This document shows, one piece after another, positions 1 to 6,161 of a DNA stretch of 35,728 bases. Below the pieces are notes generated by a model. That model ran no database searches. It had not been told where the DNA came from and was given only the letters and a program-made list of their open reading frames with translations. The position numbers and the translations under genes are program-made. This DNA comes from Mesobacillus zeae (GTDB lineage Bacteria > Bacillota > Bacilli > Bacillales > Cytobacillaceae), in contig NZ_QWVT01000036.1 in NCBI RefSeq assembly GCF_003570705.1, positions 1 through 35,728 on the forward strand, in the 5' to 3' direction. Numbering within the stretch: position 1 is the first letter of the stretch; each line of letters opens with the position of its first letter.

Positions 1-63
1 GAGTAATATGCATCTATCTGAGGGAGTTTAAGTAGAAAATTTCAAAATGTCATTGCAATCTAT

Positions 64-84
64 TTTACGTTTAAATATCCTCAG
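64..84 (+). repeat. Direct repeat, left copy, flanking the VOC cassette
   Basis: This 21-base segment recurs at 673-693 with 18 of 21 identical bases. The two copies bracket a complete promoter-gene-terminator unit (136-629). It may be part of a larger intergenic repeat family or the trace of an insertion. No terminal inverted repeats or transposase accompany it. Confidence 0.4.
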
Positions 85-135
85 ATATAATAAATAAAAT
101 TCCTTTTTTTTCATCTTCTCGTTTGCGTTTTCAAA

Positions 136-182
136 ATAAAAAAATCTCAAGCTTATCAATATTTCTAAGGATAAGCTTGAGA
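136..182 (-). terminator. Intrinsic terminator of the VOC gene
   Basis: A 12-bp perfect stem (145-156 with 171-182) is followed, on the minus strand, by seven T residues and further T-rich sequence. It lies 11 bases past the stop of the 194-571 gene, so it should end that transcript. Confidence 0.85.
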
Positions 183-193
183 CTTGATATTCA

Positions 194-571
194 CTATTTT
201 TCCATTATAGCAAAGTAATTTCCTTCACTATCTGCAAAGTTAAACACTCTACCCGAAGGCATATTTACAATTTCTCCAACTGTGATATTTTTCTTTATCA
301 AGTCGTTATGTAATTGCTCGAAGTTTTCTGAGAAAAACATTAAAGAAGGTGTACCAATGTTCATTTCAGGCGACATTTTAGAAATTAATTCTTTATCGTG
401 AAGGATAATACTTGTTTCAGCATTAATTGATGGGGAAATTTCAATCCATCTCATTCCTTGACCGTTATTTTCATCAGCTATTACGCTAAACCCTAATTTT
501 TCTGTCCAAAATTTTACTGCTTCATCTTGGTTATTTACATATAACATAATTTGACCAATTTTATTAATCAT
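194..571 (-). CDS. VOC (glyoxalase/bleomycin resistance) family protein
   Basis: This 125-residue protein is a two-repeat VOC fold typical of small glyoxalase/bleomycin-resistance proteins. The N-terminal beta strand IGQIMLYV is followed by a DEAVKFWTEKLGF helix, and the C-terminal half ends with the strand GNYFAIMEK. Gln7 and Glu124 sit where metal ligands fall in metal-dependent members, but the middle His ligands are not obvious, so catalysis is uncertain; it could be a ligand-binding or resistance protein. The ATG start has a good Shine-Dalgarno (AAAGGAG). The gene is monocistronic with its own promoter (602-629) and terminator (136-182). It is clearly AT-richer than the core genes to the right. 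The substrate cannot be read from the sequence. Confidence 0.85.
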   Translation of the reverse strand: MINKIGQIMLYVNNQDEAVKFWTEKLGFSVIADENNGQGMRWIEISPSINAETSIILHDKELISKMSPEMNIGTPSLMFFSENFEQLHNDLIKKNITVGEIVNMPSGRVFNFADSEGNYFAIMEK

Positions 572-601
572 TTAATGCGCTCCTTTATCTATTGTTTTGA
601 A

Positions 602-629
602 ATTATAACACTTTAAACTTAATAAACAA
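602..629 (-). promoter_or_regulatory. Sigma-A promoter of the VOC gene
   Basis: On the minus strand: -35 TTGTTT, 16-base spacer, -10 TATAAT preceded by TG (extended -10). The -10 is about 30 bases upstream of the ATG at 571. Confidence 0.7.
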
Positions 630-672
630 AATGTATCCCTAATACCCATTTACACAAGATATTATACGCTCT

Positions 673-693
673 CTTACGTTTTAATATTCTCAG
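673..693 (+). repeat. Direct repeat, right copy, flanking the VOC cassette
   Basis: This matches 64-84 at 18 of 21 bases in the same orientation. It lies just outside the promoter of the VOC gene. Confidence 0.4.
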
Positions 694-822
694 GTGTAGC
701 TTTATAATAAAGTTTGATTAAAAATCACGATTAAATCTTAATTTCATCGCATATAAATGTAGCTTTGAAATAAAGTTTGATAAAAATGAAGTTACATAAC
801 CTTATTTAATAGCCTACACAAA

Positions 823-859
823 AACTCCATTTTAAAAAAAGATTGATCAAAATGGAGTT
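823..859 (-). terminator. Inverted repeat, possible terminator
   Basis: Arms AACTCCATTTT (823-833) and its exact complement (849-859) form an 11-bp stem around a 15-base loop. On the minus strand the stem runs into TTTTT. It lies about 190 bases past the end of the Nudix pseudogene. The stem is AT-rich, so termination strength is doubtful. Confidence 0.4.
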
Positions 860-1045
860 ACTCTTTTAAATTAAGTATGGGGTTTTTATAAAAAAGATTG
901 ATCATTTCAATTATCCCTATTTCGCTAACGCACCCGTTTGTTGAATAAGAATTGGTGTAATAACTATAATTTTCTGTGCATTACAAATTGTGATTTGCTA
1001 TATTTAAAATTATTTTTTTCATAGAAAGGTATTAAATGTTCCTAT

Positions 1046-1463
1046 CTAACATTCCCCCTGAAAAGTGTAAGGTGATGAAGATTTCAACAACCTTTCTGCA
1101 CCATCTTTATGGTAGGGCATATATTATTAGCAGTATTTACATCCATCCATTTTACCTCTGCAATTTCATCATGCTCTTCAATTGGGATTTCTCCGTCAAT
1201 AACTTTTGCATTGAATGTAATAAGTAGAGCGTGATGTTCGTGCTTTTAAAAAAAAAACGCTTCATTAACCGCAATTACATTCCCTACTTCGATTACTAAA
1301 CCAGTTTCTTCTCTCGTTTCTCGAATAACTGCTTGCTCTAACGTTTCCCCTTTTTCCACTGCCCCACCTGGTAGTGACCATCCACCACCTTTGTTATTAC
1401 CCATTACAACTTTTTCTATTTATCATCATAGATAAAAGCATAAACAACATCCACTCACTTCAT
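1046..1463 (-). pseudogene. Nudix hydrolase pseudogene
   Basis: Reading the minus strand from the ATG at 1463 recovers a full-length Nudix (NTP/ADP-ribose pyrophosphohydrolase-type) protein, but only across several lesions. The segment [12 protein letters not shown] continued by REEXGL-type residues is a complete Nudix box, around 1306-1370. Lesions seen: codon 3 is TGA (probably once TGG); a one-base indel near 1420 between DDK and the KVVMGNN segment; an in-frame TAA at about 1244-1246 directly after a ten-T run (probably once GAA); and a further frame change near 1122-1130, after which MPYHKDGAERLLK and SSSPYTFQG complete the C terminus to a TAG at 1046. The frames on both sides of each lesion carry family-typical sequence. 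It resembles small Bacillus Nudix proteins and is almost certainly non-functional unless the lesions are sequencing errors. Confidence 0.85.
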
Positions 1464-1755
1464 AGCGTAGCCCCTTCTAATAATTATTTTTAATACATAA
1501 TAGCACAACATTCTTCAACCTGCTTCGTTACTTCAATAAGAAAGATGCATCTCCACTTATTGTTGAAACACCCCCAGCTAGTTCAATAAAGGTAACTCAA
1601 ATAAACATCTATAAAAGTTTCTGTTTATTTTCATTGAATACAGAACTAATGTTCGTATATAATAGTAGAGGGAGCTGTATTGCTAGTTTCATTATGTAAA
1701 AAGGCATATTAGCTCACACTACAGTTTAACTATTTTATTTGACGAAGGAGATTGG
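1464..1755. other. Intergenic region carrying the promoter of the PhnB-like gene
   Basis: No coding frame is credible here. The only recognisable element is the promoter with an SOS-like box at 1634-1663. The presumed transcript has a leader of about 85 bases before the ATG at 1756. Confidence 0.5.
1634..1663 (+). promoter_or_regulatory. Promoter with embedded LexA-type (SOS) box
   Basis: -35 TTGAAT (1634-1639), 18-base spacer, -10 TATAAT (1658-1663). Inside the spacer is GAAC-TAAT-GTTC (1643-1654), followed by G, matching the Gram-positive LexA operator core GAAC-N4-GTTC, with CGAAC/GTTCG flanks matched on one side. LexA bound there would block RNA polymerase. The first real gene downstream is the PhnB-like gene at 1756. 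Confidence 0.6.
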
Positions 1756-2163
1756 ATGATGATTAAACCCTATTTAATGTTTAACAGAGAATGTGAAGAC
1801 GCTTTTAAATTATATCAAGAAGCTTTTGATGGAGAATTACTTGCAATGCAAAAATATGGTGATATGCCTCCAAATCCTGAATTTCCTGTAGATGAAAGCG
1901 ATAAAGATCTTGTTTTACACGCACAATTAAAGTTAACAGAAAATGGATACATTATGGGTTCTGATGGAAGTCGTGACTGTATAGAAGGACAAAAAGTGTG
2001 CATCAGTGTCGAGCTAAACTCTGAGGAGCCTGCTATTAAAGCTTGGAACATTCTCAAAGAAGGTGGAAATGTTCAAATGGATCTTCAACCAACATTCTTC
2101 TCCAAACTTCACGGTTCTGTTAAGGATAAATTTGGAATTACCTGGATGTTTACAGTGATGTAG
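1756..2163 (+). CDS. PhnB-like VOC family protein
   Basis: This 135-residue protein belongs to the PhnB/YjdN-like branch of the VOC superfamily. It shows the typical start YLMFNRECEDAFKLYQEAF, a central stretch ending in KLTENGYIMGSDG, and the C-terminal FFSKLHGSVKDKFGITWMF, where PhnB-like proteins have a GVxWM motif. Members are small dimeric proteins of mostly unknown substrate; despite the name, no link to phosphonate metabolism is implied. A Shine-Dalgarno GAAGGAG precedes tandem ATG codons at 1756 and 1759, and either could be used. It is transcribed alone from 1634-1663, which carries a LexA-type box, and ends in a terminator at 2215-2242. It is AT-rich like the rest of the left end. 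Confidence 0.85.
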   Translation: MMIKPYLMFNRECEDAFKLYQEAFDGELLAMQKYGDMPPNPEFPVDESDKDLVLHAQLKLTENGYIMGSDGSRDCIEGQKVCISVELNSEEPAIKAWNILKEGGNVQMDLQPTFFSKLHGSVKDKFGITWMFTVM

Positions 2164-2214
2164 GAATAAACCTAACTTATTTACTAATGTTTAATAAATC
2201 GTATGTATCTTGTT

Positions 2215-2242
2215 AAAGAGCTGATTATTCGGCTCTTTTATT
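2215..2242 (+). terminator. Intrinsic terminator of the PhnB-like gene
   Basis: A 10-bp stem starting AAAGAGC with a TTAT loop (one G-T pair) runs into TTTT on the plus strand, about 50 bases past the stop codon at 2163. Confidence 0.8.
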
Positions 2243-2374
2243 GTTAATCAGCAATTGAACAAAAATTCCTTTTCAAAAGGGATATTAATATGGAAATCCC
2301 TATCATTTGAAGGTGGATGAAAAATTCGAGATAATTTCATTCGTTTAACTTGAACGGTTTTTTACGAATCATAG

Positions 2375-2410
2375 AAACAAGCTAAGGGATGGTGTCCCCT
2401 AGCTTGTTTT
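2375..2410 (+). terminator. Orphan hairpin terminator
   Basis: A 15-position stem with one mismatch (AAACAAGCTA at the base, loop TGGTG) ends in TTTT on the plus strand. No gene on either strand lies close enough to be its obvious client, so it may be left over from a lost gene or be a backup for the PhnB-like transcript. Confidence 0.65.
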
Positions 2411-2488
2411 AAGTTGGTTGGTTGGTTGATTTCGTTTATCTTCCCTCTCTATTTCCCCATGGATATTACCCCTCCCAGACCTTAAACA

Positions 2489-2520
2489 CAAAAAACCCGG
2501 CTCCAGTAGGGAAAGCCGGT
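2489..2520 (-). terminator. Intrinsic terminator after ypoC
   Basis: On the minus strand, an ACCGGCT/AGCCGGG-type stem is followed by TTTTTT, 17 bases past the ypoC stop. It should end the dnaD-nth-ypoC transcript. Confidence 0.85.
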
Positions 2521-2537
2521 GTTATTACCAGAAAATC

Positions 2538-3041
2538 TTACTGAGACAGTTTCAGTTTTGCATACTGCTTTTCCTGCTCCTTCATCAATTCTTCGAGTTG
2601 AATAAAAGAATGGTATAGGGTCGGCCTTGAAAGAATGAAGCTTAATCTCTCATGGACGTTGACCGGTTTTCCAGGAAGTTTTTCTATTTTAGCCAGCGGA
2701 AAACAGACAGGATTGCCGTTCGTCCAGAAAAGGTACTGTAAAAACAAGCCTGTTGCCTGCTTCATTCCCATCTTTGTTTCATGAGGCTTTCTTTCCTTAA
2801 AGTGGTTACGAAGGCTGGAAATCGTATCACCCCACGCAGCAAGCAACGAGGGAATGGCATCTTCCCTGTGTTCCCATGGTTTCATACTGTTTAAACCCGC
2901 ATAGTGCGCGGCTTCATGGATAAACGTGATTTCCGGGAAGTATCCCGATGAGTATTCTTCCTTCCATTCCATGGATTCATCCGGGAAGAAAAAGGGAGTG
3001 AGCAGTTCTTCCGGTACAGCAATGATGCAGCCTCCCATCAT
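2538..3041 (-). CDS. ypoC: YpoC family protein, function unknown
   Basis: This 167-residue protein has the position and length of B. subtilis YpoC, always found after nth. The frame stays open further upstream into nth, but the true start is the ATG at 3041. It overlaps the nth TGA (ATGA, 4 bases) and has GGGAAGG upstream; this gives exactly the usual family length. The protein contains FIHEAAHYAG (about residues 44-53). HEAAH fits the bare HExxH zinc-peptidase pattern, but no third ligand or other protease feature is evident, so I do not claim peptidase activity. No signal peptide or membrane segment is seen. It is likely translationally coupled to nth. Confidence 0.85.
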   Translation of the reverse strand: MMGGCIIAVPEELLTPFFFPDESMEWKEEYSSGYFPEITFIHEAAHYAGLNSMKPWEHREDAIPSLLAAWGDTISSLRNHFKERKPHETKMGMKQATGLFLQYLFWTNGNPVCFPLAKIEKLPGKPVNVHERLSFILSRPTLYHSFIQLEELMKEQEKQYAKLKLSQ

Positions 3042-3691
3042 GCTTCCCTTCCCTTCATTCTTTTTTTGCCTTCCCTGCATACCACAAGCAGCGGACAGCT
3101 TTCGCATTGCGGGTTCTGTGCTTTGCAGTGGTAACGCCCAAAGAAAATCATTCGATGGTGAGTAATTGACCATTCATCCACAGGGACTTTCTTCATCAGG
3201 GTTTTCTCGACTTCGAGCACTGAATCCTTCCAACGGCAAATTCCGAGCCGCTTGCTTACCCGCTCCACATGGGTATCGACAGCTATGGCTGGAACGCCAT
3301 AGGCCACCGACACGACCACATTGGCCGTTTTCCTGCCAACTCCGGGAAGTTTAGTTAACTCATCCCTGTCGGCCGGTACAACGTCGTCATACTCATCCAG
3401 AAGCAGCCTGCACAGCTTTTGAATGTTCTTCGCCTTATTTCTGTATAAACCTATTGACCGAATGTCCTGCTGCAATTCTTCAAGCTCGACACTGAGGTAA
3501 TCCTCTGGAGTCTTGTACTTTTCAAACAGCCCTTTTGTTACTTTGTTGACAAGGACATCCGTGCATTGAGCTGACAGTGCAACAGCAATGACGAGTTCGA
3601 ATGGACTCGAATGATTTAATTCACAATGGGCTTCCGGGAACATTTTCCCCATTTCATCAAGGCAAAAACGAATTTGATTTTTGTTTATCAT
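3038..3691 (-). CDS. nth: Endonuclease III (DNA glycosylase/AP lyase)
   Basis: The 217-residue enzyme excises oxidised pyrimidines and nicks the abasic site in base excision repair. The helix-hairpin-helix LPGVGRKTA carries the catalytic Lys121, and the catalytic Asp139 is in VDTHVERVSKRLG. The four [4Fe-4S] cysteines are at 189, 196, 199 and 205 with the classic C-X6-C-X2-C-X5-C spacing. The length is as expected for Nth. The ATG at 3691 has a strong Shine-Dalgarno (GGAGGTGA). It follows dnaD in the same direction with a 147-base gap and overlaps ypoC by 4 bases. The dnaD-nth-ypoC order is conserved in Bacillaceae. Confidence 0.97.
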   Translation of the reverse strand: MINKNQIRFCLDEMGKMFPEAHCELNHSSPFELVIAVALSAQCTDVLVNKVTKGLFEKYKTPEDYLSVELEELQQDIRSIGLYRNKAKNIQKLCRLLLDEYDDVVPADRDELTKLPGVGRKTANVVVSVAYGVPAIAVDTHVERVSKRLGICRWKDSVLEVEKTLMKKVPVDEWSITHHRMIFFGRYHCKAQNPQCESCPLLVVCREGKKRMKGREA

Positions 3692-3814
3692 TTATTCACC
3701 TCCGAAAATATTGTATATAAAGAGGAGCAATCCTGCTAAAAGAAAGTTGTTCCAAAAATAAAAAATTAAGTTATTCACTTTCTCTTTAAATTCATTCCAT
3801 AACGAAAGAAAGAA

Positions 3815-3834
3815 CGAGAGAACTCTTCCTCTCG
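3815..3834 (-). terminator. Weak hairpin after dnaD
   Basis: A CGAGAG/CTCTCG stem just past the dnaD stop runs on the minus strand into TTCTTTCTTTCG. It could attenuate transcription into nth, but the T tract is interrupted. Confidence 0.35.
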
Positions 3835-3838
3835 CCCT

Positions 3839-4549
3839 TCATTGTTCCAACCAGTTATAAAATGGGACAGGCCTTGACTGGACTTTTGCTTCATCGGAAA
3901 CAACAGGCCTCTGCTGGTTTTGGTACTGTCGGAATTTCCGGCTGTGGCTTTTTGCTTGTTCAATGGTTTTAACTCCATTTTTCTTCCACTCAAACAAAAT
4001 TCGGTCTATGTACCGAAAATTTAATTTACCAGAAATAACCGCTTCCCTTAAAGCCGATTTGATAATAATGGGATCGTGGAGGTCATCGTCCATCCACATG
4101 GCGAGCGTTTCACATTCAAAGGGAGATAAAGGTCTTCCAAATTCCTTTTCGAAGCATGTGTAGACGTCAGTTTCTTCCGTTCTCCGTACCTGTGCCTGAT
4201 CTTGTTTCTTTGAACTCAAGAACCGCTCAACCAATTTTTCCTGCATTGGCTGAAGCGAATATTTTTCAAATCGGATTCCTTCAGGTGAATTCCCCTCAAT
4301 AATTTCAATGAAGCCTTTCTGGATAAGCGATCTCAAAATTTGGGAACATTCAAGGGAATTTGCTGTCATCCTGCCGGCCAGCTCAGCGGGAGTTGGAAAA
4401 TAATTTCCTTTATCCATGAAATATTGAACATGCAGGAGAAGAACCAATTCCTGTTCAGACAGGTTCATACGCTTATATTCTGATAACAATACAGCTGGAA
4501 TGCTGATGTTTCCTTCCTTCAGCCAATCCAGCAAATCTGATTTCTGCAT
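3839..4549 (-). CDS. dnaD: DNA replication initiation protein DnaD
   Basis: DnaD acts in PriA- and DnaA-dependent primosome assembly, with DnaB, to load the replicative helicase. The 236-residue protein has the N-terminal winged-helix oligomerisation domain (about 1-115, with YFPTPAELAGRM and KGFIEI) and the C-terminal DnaD/DnaB_2 domain (about 125-215). It contains the family signature FRYIDRILFEWKKNG and ends in PFYNWLEQ, as in B. subtilis DnaD. A GTG at 4558 is in frame, but AGAGG lies directly over it. The ATG at 4549 has that AGAGG 8 bases upstream and is the better start. It has its own extended -10 promoter at 4569-4597. Confidence 0.95.
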   Translation of the reverse strand: MQKSDLLDWLKEGNISIPAVLLSEYKRMNLSEQELVLLLHVQYFMDKGNYFPTPAELAGRMTANSLECSQILRSLIQKGFIEIIEGNSPEGIRFEKYSLQPMQEKLVERFLSSKKQDQAQVRRTEETDVYTCFEKEFGRPLSPFECETLAMWMDDDLHDPIIIKSALREAVISGKLNFRYIDRILFEWKKNGVKTIEQAKSHSRKFRQYQNQQRPVVSDEAKVQSRPVPFYNWLEQ

Positions 4550-4568
4550 ACCGGACACCTCTTTTCAT

Positions 4569-4597
4569 AGTATAACACGAACAAGCCAGGCCGGTAA
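4569..4597 (-). promoter_or_regulatory. Probable dnaD promoter
   Basis: Minus strand: -35 TTACCG, 17-base spacer, -10 TATACT with the extended TG element. The -35 is weak, compensated by the extended -10. It lies about 20 bases upstream of the dnaD start. Confidence 0.55.
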
Positions 4598-4639
4598 CTG
4601 AATCCAGAAACATAAAAATGCAATATCTTCCTGGACATA

Positions 4640-4676
4640 GCAGTGGCCCTACAGGCATAACCTGCAGGGCCACTGC
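4640..4676 (-). terminator. Strong 16-bp hairpin after asnS
   Basis: GCAGTGGCCCT pairs perfectly with AGGGCCACTGC and, past one variant position, CAGG with CCTG around a 5-base loop. The variant position is a G-U pair in the minus-strand RNA but an A-C mismatch in the plus-strand RNA, which suggests selection on the minus-strand transcript. There is no T tract immediately downstream, so it may be a factor-independent terminator of poor type, a processing site or an mRNA-stabilising end for asnS. Confidence 0.6.
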
Positions 4677-4705
4677 CCTTCTTTCCTTAAGGTTTTAGCA
4701 GCACA

Positions 4706-6001
4706 TTAAGGATATAAGCGGTTCAGCAGGCGAGGGAAAGGAATGGTTTCCCTGACGTGTTCGACTCCGCTGATCCAAGCCACTGTCCTTTCAAGGCCAA
4801 GACCGAATCCGGAGTGAGGCACGGATCCATACTGGCGCAGTTCAAGATACCATTTATACGCTTCTGCCGGTAAATTGTGCTTTTCAATCTGCTCTTTCAA
4901 CATGTCATAGTCGTGTACCCTTTGCGATCCTCCGATAATTTCACCGTAGCCTTCTGGGGCTATGAGGTCGGCACAGAGAACCACATCATCGCGGTCCTCG
5001 GCAGGTTGCATGTAGAAAGGCTTAAGCGATTTTGGATAATGAGTAATGAACACAGGTTTGTCAAATGACTCGGCAATCGACGTTTCATGTGGCGCACCAA
5101 AGTCATCACCCCAAGTAATGTCATCAAAGCCCTTCTCGTGAAGAAGCTTGATCGCATCATCATAAGAAATACGCGGGAATGGAGCTTTGATTTTTGCAAG
5201 CTTATCCGTATCGCGGCCAAGCGTTTTTAATTCGATTGGACAATTGTCCAATACTGATTGGACAATGTGGGAAACATACTCTTCCTGGACCTTAAGGTTG
5301 TCCTCAAAATCATAAAAAGCCATTTCTGGCTCGATCATCCAGAACTCAATTAAATGACGGCGTGTTTTCGATTTTTCGGCACGGAAAGTCGGTCCAAAAG
5401 AAAACACTTTTCCAAGAGCCATTGCCGCTGCTTCCATATACAGCTGTCCGCTCTGTGAAAGGAAAGCATCTTCGTCGAAATACTTAGTGTGGAACAATTC
5501 AGTTGTTCCTTCAGGCGCGCTGCCTGTCAAAATCGGAGGATCTACCTTTGTGAAACCATTTTGGTTAAAAAATTCATAGGTTGCACGTATGATCTCATTC
5601 CTGATTTTCATGACTGAATGCTGGCGGCGTGAACGAAGCCATAAATGGCGATGGTCCATCAAAAATTCAGTTCCATGCTCTTTAGGCGTGATTGGATAGT
5701 CCACAGCCTGATGGATGACCTCTATGCCGGTAACCTGAAGTTCATAGCCAAGCGGTGAGCGCTCGTCTTCTGTCACTTGTCCCGTTACATATAGTGATGA
5801 TTCCTGTGTAATCGACTTCGCAAGCTGAAAAATCTCTTCCTTTACTTCACTTTTGACAACTACACCCTGAATGAAACCAGTTCCGTCCCGAAGTTGCAGG
5901 AAAGCAATTTTGCCGCTTGAACGCTTGTTCGCAAGCCATGCGCCAAGTTTAACTTCCTTGCCGGCATATTTATAAATTTCAGAAATTGTTATCTTATCCA
6001 C
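4706..6001 (-). CDS. asnS: Asparaginyl-tRNA synthetase
   Basis: This 431-residue cytoplasmic class IIb synthetase charges tRNA-Asn with asparagine. The N-terminal OB-fold anticodon-binding domain (about 10-110) includes [21 protein letters not shown]. The class II catalytic core has motif 2 in [21 protein letters not shown] and motif 3 in the C-terminal [13 protein letters not shown]. The frame is open for 26 more codons upstream, but the GTG at 6001 sits after GGAGGGAAC with correct spacing and gives the usual family length. The gene has its own strong promoter at 6051-6079. A hairpin at 4640-4676 separates it from dnaD. Confidence 0.96.
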   Translation of the reverse strand: MDKITISEIYKYAGKEVKLGAWLANKRSSGKIAFLQLRDGTGFIQGVVVKSEVKEEIFQLAKSITQESSLYVTGQVTEDERSPLGYELQVTGIEVIHQAVDYPITPKEHGTEFLMDHRHLWLRSRRQHSVMKIRNEIIRATYEFFNQNGFTKVDPPILTGSAPEGTTELFHTKYFDEDAFLSQSGQLYMEAAAMALGKVFSFGPTFRAEKSKTRRHLIEFWMIEPEMAFYDFEDNLKVQEEYVSHIVQSVLDNCPIELKTLGRDTDKLAKIKAPFPRISYDDAIKLLHEKGFDDITWGDDFGAPHETSIAESFDKPVFITHYPKSLKPFYMQPAEDRDDVVLCADLIAPEGYGEIIGGSQRVHDYDMLKEQIEKHNLPAEAYKWYLELRQYGSVPHSGFGLGLERTVAWISGVEHVRETIPFPRLLNRLYP

Positions 6002-6050
6002 TTTTAGTTCCCTCCAAAAATAAGCAAATCTTGGGCTATGTACGTTCTTT

Positions 6051-6079
6051 ATTATAACCTTCGGGAAAATTGTCGGCAA
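6051..6079 (-). promoter_or_regulatory. Sigma-A promoter of asnS
   Basis: Minus strand: -35 TTGCCG, 17-base spacer, consensus -10 TATAAT. It lies between the aspB terminator and the asnS Shine-Dalgarno. No T-box element is present. Confidence 0.8.
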
Positions 6080-6104
6080 CCCAATATCAGGGATGCTTTG
6101 CCTC

Positions 6105-6158
6105 TTTTAAAAAATAAAACGGGATGGAAAGCCGAAACACTTGCCCCCATCCCGTTTT
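6105..6158 (-). terminator. Intrinsic terminator after aspB
   Basis: A 12-bp perfect stem (6117-6127 region with 6147-6158) starting AAAACGGGATGG is followed on the minus strand by a T-rich tract, just past the aspB stop at 6162. It ends the ypmA-ypmB-aspB unit. Confidence 0.85.
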
Positions 6159-6161
6159 CCC

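Larger units (their letters stand above)
572..1045. other. AT-rich intergenic stretch with short repeats, no gene
   Basis: No credible coding frame. Apart from the promoter at 602-629 and the repeat at 673-693, it holds a 27-base direct repeat (695-720 and 758-784, starting TGTAGCTTT, about 24 matches), a second direct repeat AAAAAAGATTGATCA (835-849 and 890-904), and an 11-bp perfect inverted repeat (823-833 with 849-859). The last could act as a terminator on the minus strand, where TTTTT follows it, downstream of the Nudix pseudogene. Confidence 0.6.
2164..2537. other. Intergenic junction between accessory and core regions
   Basis: Three hairpin terminators (2215-2242, 2375-2410 and 2489-2520) but no gene are seen. 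Base composition shifts from AT-rich on the left to the more balanced core on the right. A short TTGG tandem occurs around 2413-2428. Confidence 0.6.

Noticed and set aside
1036-1227. Plus-strand open frame of 63 codons
   Set aside because: It is antisense to the Nudix pseudogene, has no ribosome site and shows no protein-like pattern.
3036-3041. YpoC as a zinc protease because of HEAAH
   Set aside because: HExxH alone is a frequent chance match; no third ligand or protease fold evidence was seen.
3042-3173. Upstream extension of ypoC into nth
   Set aside because: It overlaps conserved nth C-terminal sequence including the Fe-S cysteines; the ATG at 3041 with a ribosome site gives the family length.
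6002-6079. Upstream extension of asnS
   Set aside because: It would include the promoter -10 and the Shine-Dalgarno; the GTG at 6001 is well placed.
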